This document shows, piece by piece, positions 43,055 through 51,659 of a DNA stretch of 64,000 nt. A model generated the notes under the pieces. That model was not told where the DNA came from, made no database searches, and worked only from the letters and a program-made list of their open reading frames with translations. Positions within the stretch are counted from its first letter, which is position 1; each line of letters opens with the position of its first letter. A program made the position numbers and the translations under genes. Source of the DNA: Diplocloster agilis (lineage in GTDB: Bacteria > Bacillota > Clostridia > Lachnospirales > Lachnospiraceae); contig NZ_JAHQCW010000010.1 of assembly GCF_019042275.1 (NCBI RefSeq), positions 1 to 64,000 of the forward strand, written 5' to 3'.

Positions 43055-43567
43055 ATGTTTAAAATCGCACAGTTTCACAAAGTTAGCCTGGAGCAGTTTG
43101 AAAAAGATTGGAAAGACTCATTCCTTGGAACACCGGATGAAGTGGTGCGCAAGGTCTACGAGGAGATCCGCATGCCGGCCCGCGCGACCAGGGGATCGGC
43201 CGGATATGATTTTTACAGCCCTCTGGAATTCACCCTGGAGCCGGGGAAAACCATCAAAATCCCTACGGGTATCCGGGCGGAGATGGAAGAAGGCTGGGTA
43301 CTGAAACTCTATCCCCGCAGCGGCCTGGGCTTCAAATACAGGCTCCAGCTGAATAACACCGTAGGAATCATCGACAGTGATTATTTTAATTCCGACAACG
43401 AAGGACATATCATGGCTAAAATTACAAATGATTCCAAAGAAAATAAAGTTCTGCAGCTGAAAGCCGGTGACGGATTCATGCAGGGGATCTTTGTCCAGTT
43501 TGGAATCACGGTGGATGACGAGGCGGAGGGTGTCCGCAACGGGGGGTTTGGGTCTACTTCGCGGTAG
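43055..43567 (+). CDS. dut: dUTP diphosphatase family protein
   Basis: Hydrolyses dUTP to dUMP and pyrophosphate, keeping uracil out of DNA. The 170-residue product shows the five trimeric dUTPase motifs: RGSAGYDFYS, LYPRSGLG, NNTVGIIDSDYF, GDGFMQGIF and NGGFGSTSR. Motif IV is altered (GDGFMQ rather than GDRIAQ) and there is an N-terminal extension of about 40 residues. ATG 43055 follows AAGGAGG. Palindromic element copy 4 begins 15 bp after the stop. Confidence 0.9.
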   Translation: MFKIAQFHKVSLEQFEKDWKDSFLGTPDEVVRKVYEEIRMPARATRGSAGYDFYSPLEFTLEPGKTIKIPTGIRAEMEEGWVLKLYPRSGLGFKYRLQLNNTVGIIDSDYFNSDNEGHIMAKITNDSKENKVLQLKAGDGFMQGIFVQFGITVDDEAEGVRNGGFGSTSR

Positions 43568-43582
43568 GGGGTGCGCGAGGGA

Positions 43583-44049
43583 CGGGCGGTGATGGGCGGC
43601 TGACGCGGCAGGAAGAGGTGCCGGCAGTGGGATGGCCGGTTGTGAGGCCTGCGGTTCCCCGTCCGGTCCCGGTCCCGGCTTGCGGTCTGCCCGGGTTTCG
43701 GAGAAATTGGCCGTGCTTTGGGGGCGGTGGGCTTGCGCCGGCAGCTGCTAAATAAAAACGGACCGGCGGGGTCAGGAACCGGGGCTATTCGCCAGGAACG
43801 CATGATGCGTTCCCGGCTCAGAGCCCCTTGCGTGTCGGCGTGGAACGCCGCCCCGCATCCTGACCCCGCCGGTCCGTTTTTATTAAGCAGCTGCACGGCC
43901 GCCCAATGCCCCCAAAGCACGGCCAATTTCTCCGAAACCCGGGCAGACCGCAAGCCGGGACCGGGACCGGACGAGAAACCGCAGGAGTCACAACCGGCCA
44001 TCCCACTGCCGGCACCCCTTCCTGCCGCGTCAGCCGCCCATCACTGCCC
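43583..44049 (+). repeat. Palindromic structured-RNA element, copy 4 (divergent arms)
   Basis: The left arm (43583-43764) pairs with the right arm (43871-44049) around the core at 43765-43870. The arms are GC-rich and unrelated in sequence to those of copies 1-3, apart from a GCTAAATAAAAA/TTTTTATTAAGC segment next to the core that corresponds to their GCTAAGTGAAAT. It lies between dut and the adenosyltransferase gene, both on the plus strand. Bases 44050-44233 are AT-rich and hold no recognisable riboswitch. Confidence 0.93.
43765..43870 (+). ncRNA. 106-nt structured core of element copy 4
   Basis: Same length as in copies 2 and 3. Helix changes are compensated: P1 GGCGGGGTC/GACCCCGCC, P2 GGGGC/GCCCC, P3 GGAACGC/GCGTTCC, P4 CGGCG/CGCCG. 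Conserved joints: AACC, TATTCGCCA, CAGA, TTGC and GCATCC. This copy supplies the main covariation evidence for the fold. Confidence 0.72.
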
Positions 44050-44233
44050 TGGCTGCGGATGTGCCGAGTAAAAGGCATCTGGTAAATGATGGGGGGTACA
44101 TGCTGTGATGATAGAATACGATGTTTGAAGCGAAGGTTGGGATGGGTTTTATTATATATAGTTAGAGTTTATAAATAGATTTAATTGTTTTAGATAATGA
44201 TGACGGTTTTCGAAATGGAAGGGAGTCTGTTTT

Positions 44234-44749
44234 ATGATTCAATTATATCATGGAGAAGGGAAAGGAAAGACGACGGCAGCTGTAGGAGGCGCGGTACGCG
44301 CAGCCGGTGCGGGAATGCGGGTAGTGTTCGGACAGTTTATGAAGGGGAATGAGACTGCGGAATTGGAAGAATTAAAAAAAATCTCAAACATAGATATCTT
44401 GAGAAGCAAGGAAAACTTTGGTTTCTATTTCCAGATGACAGAGGAGCAAAAGAAACGGCTGACAGATATCCACAACCAGATTCTGGATAAAATGCGGCAA
44501 CTGGCGGAACAGGGAAAATGCGACTTCCTGGTAATGGACGAGCTAACCTATACAATAAACTACAATCTGATCGAAACCGAGACCTTATACCAATTTTTAG
44601 AGTATAATAAGGACAAGATAGAAATCATCATAACGGGCAGAAATCCTGCCCCCCGCCTTCTGGACATAACAGACTACGATTCGGAAATCCTTTGCCATAA
44701 ACATCCCTACGAGCGCGGAATCAAAGCCCGGCGCGGGATAGAATACTAA
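44234..44749 (+). CDS. cobO: Corrinoid adenosyltransferase (CobO/BtuR family)
   Basis: Adds the 5'-deoxyadenosyl group to cob(I)yrinic acid a,c-diamide or cobalamin. The 171-residue product has the P-loop GEGKGKTTAA at residues 6-15 and conserved DFLVMDELTYTINY near 97, RNPAPRLLDITDYDSEI near 135. Length matches the CobO/BtuR family. It lies 11 kb from the main cob operon and without a cobalamin riboswitch upstream, so it may be regulated separately. Confidence 0.93.
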   Translation: MIQLYHGEGKGKTTAAVGGAVRAAGAGMRVVFGQFMKGNETAELEELKKISNIDILRSKENFGFYFQMTEEQKKRLTDIHNQILDKMRQLAEQGKCDFLVMDELTYTINYNLIETETLYQFLEYNKDKIEIIITGRNPAPRLLDITDYDSEILCHKHPYERGIKARRGIEY

Positions 44750-44779
44750 CAACTATACTCCTGCCCAGCAGGGTTGCCG

Positions 44780-45067
44780 GGGGATGGGGTGAGCGGATGG
44801 CATGGCGGCGGATGTCCCGCTCCGGGGAGGCGTTTCTTGTGCAGGGGGAAACATTGAGAGGTCTTTGAATTTTCTTATAGGCCGGGATTTTTGCCAAGCC
44901 CGGGGCCGGACACTGTCTGAGCTTGCGAGTTTGTCCGGCCCCGGGCTGCCCTGGTAAAAATCCCGGCCTATTAGAAAATCAAAGCCCCCTCGAAGTTTCC
45001 CCCTGCACAAGAAACGCCTCCCCGGAGCGGGACATCCGCCGCCATGCCATCCGCTCACCCCATCCCC
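44780..45067 (+). repeat. Long hairpin without the 106-nt core
   Basis: Bases 44780-44920 are near-perfectly complementary to 44932-45067, closing on a small apical loop (GAGCTTGCGAG region). No P2/P3/P4 core is present. It fills the 378-bp gap between convergent cobO and the ADP-ribosylglycohydrolase gene. A C-rich run with nine or more consecutive C follows at 45071-45087. Confidence 0.92.
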
Positions 45068-45127
45068 AACCCCACCCCCCCCCCACAATGCCCGGGATCT
45101 CCAAACAGACAGAGCAAAGAGGCACCT

Positions 45128-46489
45128 TTAACGGTTGTGGATAACGGCTATAGTCCTGTCAACCAGCTCCTTGATACGGATCTGATGAAAGCCCGATACT
45201 CCGGTTCTAAGGATATCTCCGACGGGTGTCTTCCAATGATCCGGAATTCCTTTATAGCCTACGGCCAAGCCGACGACGGATCCTATAGTCGCACCATTGC
45301 AGTCTGTATCAAATCCGCATTCCATGGCGATCCCGAGACTTTTTTCAAAATCTAGCCCTCCGTAAAGAAGAGAAATAGCCACCACAACCGCATTGCTGAT
45401 GGTATGACACCAGTCGTGACTGTTTGTCTCATCAAACTGATTATGCAGTTTTTCTATGGCATCCCCGAGCGTCATTCCACTCCGGTAGCCTTCCATTACT
45501 TGTTTGAGTGCGTTGTACAGCCGGCTTGTGGCCGGAATCTGTTCGATTCCCGCCTCCAGGATCTTATCCGGCTCCTGAACCCCATAAGCTGCTGCCAGCA
45601 TGGCGGCGACAAACATTTCTCCGTATATCCCGTTCTTTACATGGGAAATTCTGGCATCCTTCCATGCTAGGGAAGCGGCCAGCTCCGGATCACCGGGGGA
45701 TACATATCCAAAGATATCCGCCCGGATCTGCGCGCCGATCCATTCCCGGTAAGGATTTTTCCACCAGCCGCACCTGGGAGGCTCTATAAGGTTCCCTATA
45801 TTGCGGTAAGCCACCCGTTCCGACGTGGATACATGGCCCATGGGAAGACTGGTGATCCATGTCCAGGCCACATCGTCACTGGTAAAATCATAGCCGTACT
45901 CTTCCAATACCTTTAATCCCAGCGCTGTGTAGTTTGTATCGTCATCTTCGGTCATTATGGTTACGTTATTGATCCAGTGTGTGATGTGGTCACAAAAGGC
46001 ATTTTCGCCATTGTTGGACACCTGATATCGATCGATAATATCCTGGGGTACGTCGGAAGAAAGAAAATGCTTGACCGGATAATTATCTGTATCCAGTAGG
46101 AAACCTCTGATCCGTTCCCGATACCAGCCTTCAATCGGCTGTCCAAGCAGGCATCCGGCGCAGCGGCCTGTCCAGGCGCCGTAGACTTTGTCAAAAAGCA
46201 GTTCTTTTGGTACGGTGAATTTCTGAACATTCTGTATCTTCCTCAGCTTCCGTATCTCTTCCAACTCATTTGGCTCTTTATAGACATAGGCTTCTTTGAC
46301 TGGAAGCGTCTCTATCTCCGCCAACAGCTGGTATGCTTTTTCTTCCCGCTCCTTTGCATATTCCGGCAGTTTTAAGATATCAGCAACCTGCTTTTTATAA
46401 ACCGTTACCTCTTTCCCCTCTTCCTCAGCCTGTATCAGTTCCACCGGCAAATACTCCGAATACGTCATCCACTCGGTATTTTTAATCAT
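45128..46489 (-). CDS. ADP-ribosylglycohydrolase-fold protein
   Basis: 453 residues with the DraG/ARH fold signatures: GAWTGRCAGCLLGQPIEG near residue 112, TEDDDTNYT near 180 (first metal-binding aspartates), and DTDCNGATIGSVVG near 392 (second metal site). The N-terminal 100 residues are extra. Family members hydrolyse ADP-ribosyl-arginine or other N-glycosidic bonds. Here it is the last gene of a carbohydrate operon, so a sugar or nucleoside glycoside substrate is plausible. ATG 46489 follows AAAGGAG and lies 3 bp beyond the stop of the preceding gene. Confidence 0.9.
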   Translation of the reverse strand: MIKNTEWMTYSEYLPVELIQAEEEGKEVTVYKKQVADILKLPEYAKEREEKAYQLLAEIETLPVKEAYVYKEPNELEEIRKLRKIQNVQKFTVPKELLFDKVYGAWTGRCAGCLLGQPIEGWYRERIRGFLLDTDNYPVKHFLSSDVPQDIIDRYQVSNNGENAFCDHITHWINNVTIMTEDDDTNYTALGLKVLEEYGYDFTSDDVAWTWITSLPMGHVSTSERVAYRNIGNLIEPPRCGWWKNPYREWIGAQIRADIFGYVSPGDPELAASLAWKDARISHVKNGIYGEMFVAAMLAAAYGVQEPDKILEAGIEQIPATSRLYNALKQVMEGYRSGMTLGDAIEKLHNQFDETNSHDWCHTISNAVVVAISLLYGGLDFEKSLGIAMECGFDTDCNGATIGSVVGLAVGYKGIPDHWKTPVGDILRTGVSGFHQIRIKELVDRTIAVIHNR

Positions 46490-46491
46490 AT

Positions 46492-48120
46492 CTATTGCTC
46501 CTTTCCATTTTTCTCTGATAATTCCGGAAAAAAACACAATCTTTTCCCGGGACAGTCCATACCGGTAATCCGGTTGCCTTCATAGCGGACATAGAAACCG
46601 TGGTCCCGAAACTGATATAAAACTCGAGCCGGGACATATTTCATCGGAAACTGAACCGGGACACTCAGCGGCAGATCATATAGATAAAGCCAACTGTCAA
46701 TTATGTCCCAGCGGATCTTCTGGCGGTTAAGCGCAGCCGTAAGCGGTTCTTCCTGGATTCCCTGATGCAGACGAATACGTACGCAAAACGGTTGTTTCAA
46801 CATGATTTCCGCATCTCCCTTATGCTCATAGGGACTGCGAAAACGTATCGACGAATCTTCCATATCAAACAGCAAATTGATATCTGCCATCCCTTCCTTA
46901 TAACTGGTTATGTGGCCATATGCCTGGCATAATCCGCTTACGCCGCCGCCAACGATGTCCCAGTTAAAAGAAATCGGGCTGCCTGGTTCATATTCATGAC
47001 CATAGGGACACGGAAAACCAAAAGCGCCGCGCATCCTGGATGCAAAACGGTCGGTTGCCGGGTCTTTGGTGGCTTCATCTGGCAGCCAGCTTACATCCAG
47101 AAGCTGGGACGGAAGTACATGTCCGCGAATCATACGGTCAGCCATATCGTAATATTCCGGATATCCTGCCCTGCCAAGACACAGACAAGCCTCCATCAGA
47201 TCACAAGTGTTATTGATTTCTCCCACCAGGTCATCGGGCCGCTTGGCATTTTCCAGACACCAGCCGAAATCCAAGGCAATCTCATGAAACCCATTTTCAA
47301 AGAACGACCGTACACGGTCCAGAATCTGCCGGTCATGCAAAAGATCCCCCAGCATAGCTACGCCGGATATGGTCGAGGTTGTCGAATGGATATGTTTGGC
47401 GAACAGATCTGCATCAAAGCCGCCATCCTCCCGCAGCATGACCCGGAAACAGGTCTTAGTAAGACGAATCGCCTGGCTTAATGCCTGGGGCAGCGGCCAT
47501 TCCCGGTAAAGCCGTACCAGCGCTCCGATGTATCTGCCCAATGTGGACGAAAACCGATAGATCTCACTTGAGTCACTGGCTCCGCACATCACCTTGCCGC
47601 CGCAATCATTTTCATACTGCTTTGTTTTCCACCCACCGGTCTCGAAATCTGCATAGGTATCCACCATTCGAATCAGGTGTAACGCCATTTCCTTTGCCTG
47701 ATTATCGGCTGGATTTTTCTTGATCATTGAGGTGAACGCATACAGCGCTTCTCTCAGATTATGTAAATCGCATAGCGGGACTGCTTCAAACGTATTCAGA
47801 TCCAGATTCGCCGGCATTCCTGTTTTGTTGTCAAATATGTGAAATGCCCAATATCTCAAATTTTCATAGATCTCCTCCGGCACTGCCTCTCCGGTTATAT
47901 AAGAAGCATTAACCAGAGCGTCCCACCACCTGCCCATGGTGTGTACCGCACTGTAGCTTTCGTGATGACTGTTTCCATAACGTTTCCCTTCTATATAATT
48001 ATAGAAATAAGGCAAATTCCGTCTGGACGTGTCAAACCATGTCATCATCGGCCGCATTCCCTGCCGGAGCGCCATCATTAAGTCTGAATCATTTACCTTG
48101 ACATACTTTGGATATTCCAT
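46492..48120 (-). CDS. Putative (alpha/alpha)6-barrel glycoside hydrolase
   Basis: 542 residues, no signal peptide. The helical pattern and words such as NTCDLMEACLCLGRAGYPEYYDMADR near 305 resemble GH127/DUF1680-type (beta-L-arabinofuranosidase-like) six-hairpin glycosidases, though the zinc-cysteine cluster of GH127 is not obvious. A smaller beta domain seems to end the protein (PVQFPMKYVPAR). It follows the two permeases and precedes the ADP-ribosylglycohydrolase-fold gene. Family assignment is tentative; a lyase or another helical-barrel enzyme remains possible. Confidence 0.6.
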   Translation of the reverse strand: MEYPKYVKVNDSDLMMALRQGMRPMMTWFDTSRRNLPYFYNYIEGKRYGNSHHESYSAVHTMGRWWDALVNASYITGEAVPEEIYENLRYWAFHIFDNKTGMPANLDLNTFEAVPLCDLHNLREALYAFTSMIKKNPADNQAKEMALHLIRMVDTYADFETGGWKTKQYENDCGGKVMCGASDSSEIYRFSSTLGRYIGALVRLYREWPLPQALSQAIRLTKTCFRVMLREDGGFDADLFAKHIHSTTSTISGVAMLGDLLHDRQILDRVRSFFENGFHEIALDFGWCLENAKRPDDLVGEINNTCDLMEACLCLGRAGYPEYYDMADRMIRGHVLPSQLLDVSWLPDEATKDPATDRFASRMRGAFGFPCPYGHEYEPGSPISFNWDIVGGGVSGLCQAYGHITSYKEGMADINLLFDMEDSSIRFRSPYEHKGDAEIMLKQPFCVRIRLHQGIQEEPLTAALNRQKIRWDIIDSWLYLYDLPLSVPVQFPMKYVPARVLYQFRDHGFYVRYEGNRITGMDCPGKRLCFFPELSEKNGKEQ

Positions 48121-48178
48121 TGTTTTTCCTCCCTCTTTTTCTAACTGCCATATCTTCGCTATTCTTCTATTTGGAATG

Positions 48179-49015
48179 TTATCCTTTCACACTTCCTGAA
48201 GTCATCCCCTCAACGAAAGAATCCTGCATAAGAAAATAAATTACCACGATAGGCAGAATCGAGATGATAGCTGCTGCATAGATAAATCCGAAATCACTGC
48301 CGCTTTTACCCACAAAGTTATAAAATTTAAGAGAGACGGTTCTCATGGATTCCTGTTGTAAAAATGTGTTGGAGAACAGGAATTCATTCCAAGTGTTCAC
48401 AAAGACGATCAATAGGACACTGGTAAAGATCGGTTTGGCCAGCGGTACCACATTATATACAAAATTCTGCATTTCACCGGCGCCGTCAATCCGGGCTGCC
48501 TCGTCCAGTTCTTTTGGTAGTCCCTCAAAAAATGCATACATAAACATAAAGTTGAAACTAATATTGATTGCTGAATAAATCAGTATCATTCCCAGATGGG
48601 TATTTACCAGATTGACTTTATAAAAGAAAAAGAACAGCGGTACAATGATGGCAAATGTGGGGACCGCAAGGCCTGCCACGAAGTATGTGTGAAAGAATCT
48701 GGGAAAAAAACAGTGCATTTTGGTCAGTCCATACACCGCAAAAGCCACAATCAGAAGTACAATTACGGAAGAACCAATGCCGATCAGCAGGCTATTCCCG
48801 TAGGCCTGCAAATATCCTCCCTGTACCCAGGCCTGGACATAATTGGAGAAATGAAACGATGTGGGTACACCCACCAGTTGTCTGCCGATCTCTTCATTGC
48901 TTCTCATGGAATTGAGCAGAACCACAGCTAAAGGGATGATCTGCAGCAGTGTGATAAATGCTGCTACAGTTAACTTTACCGCCTTGGAGCGTTTCTTTTT
49001 CTGCATTAACGTCAT
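48179..49015 (-). CDS. Sugar ABC transporter permease (MalG-type)
   Basis: 278 residues, six membrane segments, EAA loop ELDEAARIDGAGEMQNF near residue 165, and C-terminal MQDSFVEGMTSGSVKG typical of the MalG side. It overlaps the upstream permease by 4 bp. Part of the operon controlled, by position, by the YesM/YesN pair. Confidence 0.95.
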   Translation of the reverse strand: MTLMQKKKRSKAVKLTVAAFITLLQIIPLAVVLLNSMRSNEEIGRQLVGVPTSFHFSNYVQAWVQGGYLQAYGNSLLIGIGSSVIVLLIVAFAVYGLTKMHCFFPRFFHTYFVAGLAVPTFAIIVPLFFFFYKVNLVNTHLGMILIYSAINISFNFMFMYAFFEGLPKELDEAARIDGAGEMQNFVYNVVPLAKPIFTSVLLIVFVNTWNEFLFSNTFLQQESMRTVSLKFYNFVGKSGSDFGFIYAAAIISILPIVVIYFLMQDSFVEGMTSGSVKG

Positions 49016-49893
49016 AACTGCTCCCTCCCTCTTTTTTGTACCAATTTTAATATGAAATAAACGCTCAGTGCCAACAGACAGACACTAAGACTTAATGCCG
49101 AACCGTAACCCGCTTCAAAATTGATAAAAGTCGTTTTATAAATCCTGGTTGAAAATACTTCGGTGGCTCCGGCTGGCCCGCCCTGGGTCATAATCCAGAC
49201 ATAATCAAAGGTCGTAAACGCCGCAATTATTACAAATACAAAATAGGATACGATGGTTGGTTTGATCTGGGGAAGCGTGACATTCTTAAGAATCTGCCAG
49301 GAATTAGCCCCTTCCAGCTGCGCCGCTTCATAAAGAGCCGCATCTACCTGATGCAGTGCCGACATCATCAGTACCAATACGAATCCCCACCAATGCCAGT
49401 TATCTACGAAGGCTGCCGCATAGAGCGCCTGGTGCTCATTTCCCAGCGGCGCGAAATCCGCAAGGCCTCTGATCCCGAGCTGCTCAAAAAAGGATCCGAT
49501 CCCAGAATAAGGGCTGTAAAAGATAGAAAATATTTTGCCCGCGACTGTGGCGCTGACCACATAGGGCAGAAAACATAGAGAGCGGAATAACAGCTGGATT
49601 TTGCCGATCTTTGTAAAAATTAGAGCCATACCTAACCCCAGGATCAGAGGGACAATCAGGAAAATGGACATCCATATCACATTATTTTTAAGAGCAAAGA
49701 GAAAATCATAGTCGGTAAGCATCCGCCGGAAATTATCCAATCCGTTAAATTGCGGCTCATTCAGGCCGTTCCACTTTGTAAACGCATAGTAAAACATAGA
49801 GCAGGCCGGGATTAGGACAATGACAAGATGAACCAAAAAAGCAGGCAGGATGAAGCAGGTTCCTTTAATTTTTTTCTTGATGAGTCCGTTCAT
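49012..49893 (-). CDS. Sugar ABC transporter permease (MalF-type)
   Basis: 293 residues with six membrane segments and EAA loop LYEAAQLEGANSWQILK near residue 195. It lies 66 bp after the binding-protein gene and overlaps the next permease by 4 bp (ATGA-type). No ATPase is encoded in the operon. Confidence 0.95.
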   Translation of the reverse strand: MNGLIKKKIKGTCFILPAFLVHLVIVLIPACSMFYYAFTKWNGLNEPQFNGLDNFRRMLTDYDFLFALKNNVIWMSIFLIVPLILGLGMALIFTKIGKIQLLFRSLCFLPYVVSATVAGKIFSIFYSPYSGIGSFFEQLGIRGLADFAPLGNEHQALYAAAFVDNWHWWGFVLVLMMSALHQVDAALYEAAQLEGANSWQILKNVTLPQIKPTIVSYFVFVIIAAFTTFDYVWIMTQGGPAGATEVFSTRIYKTTFINFEAGYGSALSLSVCLLALSVYFILKLVQKRGREQL

Positions 49894-49959
49894 GTGACAT
49901 CTCCTTTCAGGACAAGAGGCTGCGGTGTATATCCGCCGCAGCCTCCTGTATAACCTTTG

Positions 49960-51339
49960 TTATCCCGCAAACACATAACCATCCGCCAGATCCTGCTCCA
50001 GGCATTCCTGAGCTTTGATCAGGAAGGTATCCAGATCCATCTGATCATAGAATACTTTATCCAGATTGTCGTTTAAAAACCACGCAGTCTTTGATGGATA
50101 GAATCCCCACGGCGCATAGCCGACAGACTCTGCGTTCATATTTTGATCCTGCACATCCAGTGTCTTGCGGATTTGTTCCGGCATATCTTCCGGATAGTTG
50201 GATGCATCGATGGAGCGGGCGGGGGTGGAGAATCCGGCAGCAACAGCCTGTGCGCATCTTTCTTCATTCATATAAAAGTCCATCATCAGTTCCACGCACA
50301 GGTCCGGATATTTGGTATCCGCGTTAATTCCAATGGCTTCTCCCAATGTAATAGCGGAAGCTGCCGGCATACCGTCTTTCATTGACGGCCAGGCACACTG
50401 CCCCCATTCGAACTCCCATGTACCGGGAGGAGTATCCACCAGTGTCAGCCAGGGACCTTCAAAGTTAAATACAGCCTTCTGGTTCGTAAATAACGTCCTT
50501 GCCTCATCATTTTTGATGGCACCGCTTTTTTTGTCATTAATATAACCAGCGTCCCAATCTGCTTTTAACAGTGCAAACGCGCCTTTGATATCCGGATCAT
50601 CGAATCCGATTTCACCTTTTAACAGCTGTGCTGTCTTTTCCCCTCCCGCATAGCAGGTGATATAATGCTCATAGGGCCAGGTCAGCAGAATATTTTCTCC
50701 GGAATAGCCGAAAGATATCGGTATCAGACCGGCCGACAATGCCGTGTCACAAATGTCTACGAAATCCTGCCGTGTTTTCGGTACCTCCTTGCCAAGCTGA
50801 TCCAGGAGAGTTTTATTGTATGTCATGGCCGTTGCCTCCACCGAGTGGGGAAGAGCGTACATTTCTCCCTTGTATTCGGTAGAATCGATCGCCCAGTCAA
50901 ACATGAAATCATCCATACCATACTGTTCCCGATAAGGTTCGATATTAAGCAGATGGCCTGTAGAAGCAAAATCGGGTATATCGATACTGTCCATGTAGAA
51001 CATGTCCGGCCCGGCCCCAGCCCCTATTTGTACCCGGATCGTATTCTGGAGATCGGGAATCCCCTGGAAATTCACGGTGACATCCGGGTGCTTTTCCTGG
51101 AACGGTTTGATTACATAGTCCTGCCAGACCTGTTGCTGGCTTTCTTTAATATTTGTCCAGGTAATGTTAATCTCTTTCTTTTCGCCATCTGATTGTACAT
51201 TCGGACTTTGCGCATCCTGTCCGGTCTGTACCTGAGGGGAATCTTGCTTTTCGGCATTGTTTTCTGCCTGCGCGCCGCAGCCTGCGGCCAGGCTCACGGT
51301 TAACATAGCTGTTAGTAATACACGGATCCACTTTTTCAT
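49960..51339 (-). CDS. Sugar ABC transporter substrate-binding lipoprotein
   Basis: 459 residues: lipoprotein signal ending LAAGC (Cys near residue 21), an Asn/Gln-rich linker to about residue 55, then a family 1 solute-binding domain (HPDVTVNFQGIPD; FNFEGPWLTLVD). First gene of the minus-strand operon (binding protein, two permeases, putative glycosidase, ADP-ribosylglycohydrolase-fold protein) and divergent from the sensor kinase. Ligand unknown. Confidence 0.94.
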   Translation of the reverse strand: MKKWIRVLLTAMLTVSLAAGCGAQAENNAEKQDSPQVQTGQDAQSPNVQSDGEKKEINITWTNIKESQQQVWQDYVIKPFQEKHPDVTVNFQGIPDLQNTIRVQIGAGAGPDMFYMDSIDIPDFASTGHLLNIEPYREQYGMDDFMFDWAIDSTEYKGEMYALPHSVEATAMTYNKTLLDQLGKEVPKTRQDFVDICDTALSAGLIPISFGYSGENILLTWPYEHYITCYAGGEKTAQLLKGEIGFDDPDIKGAFALLKADWDAGYINDKKSGAIKNDEARTLFTNQKAVFNFEGPWLTLVDTPPGTWEFEWGQCAWPSMKDGMPAASAITLGEAIGINADTKYPDLCVELMMDFYMNEERCAQAVAAGFSTPARSIDASNYPEDMPEQIRKTLDVQDQNMNAESVGYAPWGFYPSKTAWFLNDNLDKVFYDQMDLDTFLIKAQECLEQDLADGYVFAG

Positions 51340-51590
51340 GACATCGCCTCCATTTAGTTTTTTGTCTAGTTTGGATCATCTGAATCTGAGTGCTTTATTT
51401 CCGGTTGCTGATTTTTATTATACGATCATAAAAAATTAAATAAATTCAGGATTTATGGTTCTTTCTTTATAATATTTTTTGATTTCCTTTCAAAAAGAAA
51501 ATATTATAAAAACAGATATACAAATTGTATAAAATTACTAATTACAAGCTGATTCATGACTGTATCTTATGGATTTTATACAGTTTCTTA

Positions 51591-51599
51591 TGCTATAAT
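51591..51599 (+). promoter_or_regulatory. Extended -10 promoter of yesMN-type operon
   Basis: TGCTATAAT (extended -10 TGNTATAAT) 60 bp before the kinase start. The 320-bp gap 51340-51659 is strongly AT-rich and must also hold the divergent ABC promoter; I see no clear AraC direct repeats in it. Confidence 0.5.
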
Positions 51600-51659
51600 A
51601 ACATTGTTTTATAAAAACGTCGAATGATGTCGAAGAAAATCGGCTTACGGAGGAAAGTT

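Noticed and set aside
44050-44233. Possible cobalamin riboswitch before cobO
   Set aside because: The conserved B12-box words found at 55114-55296 are absent here.
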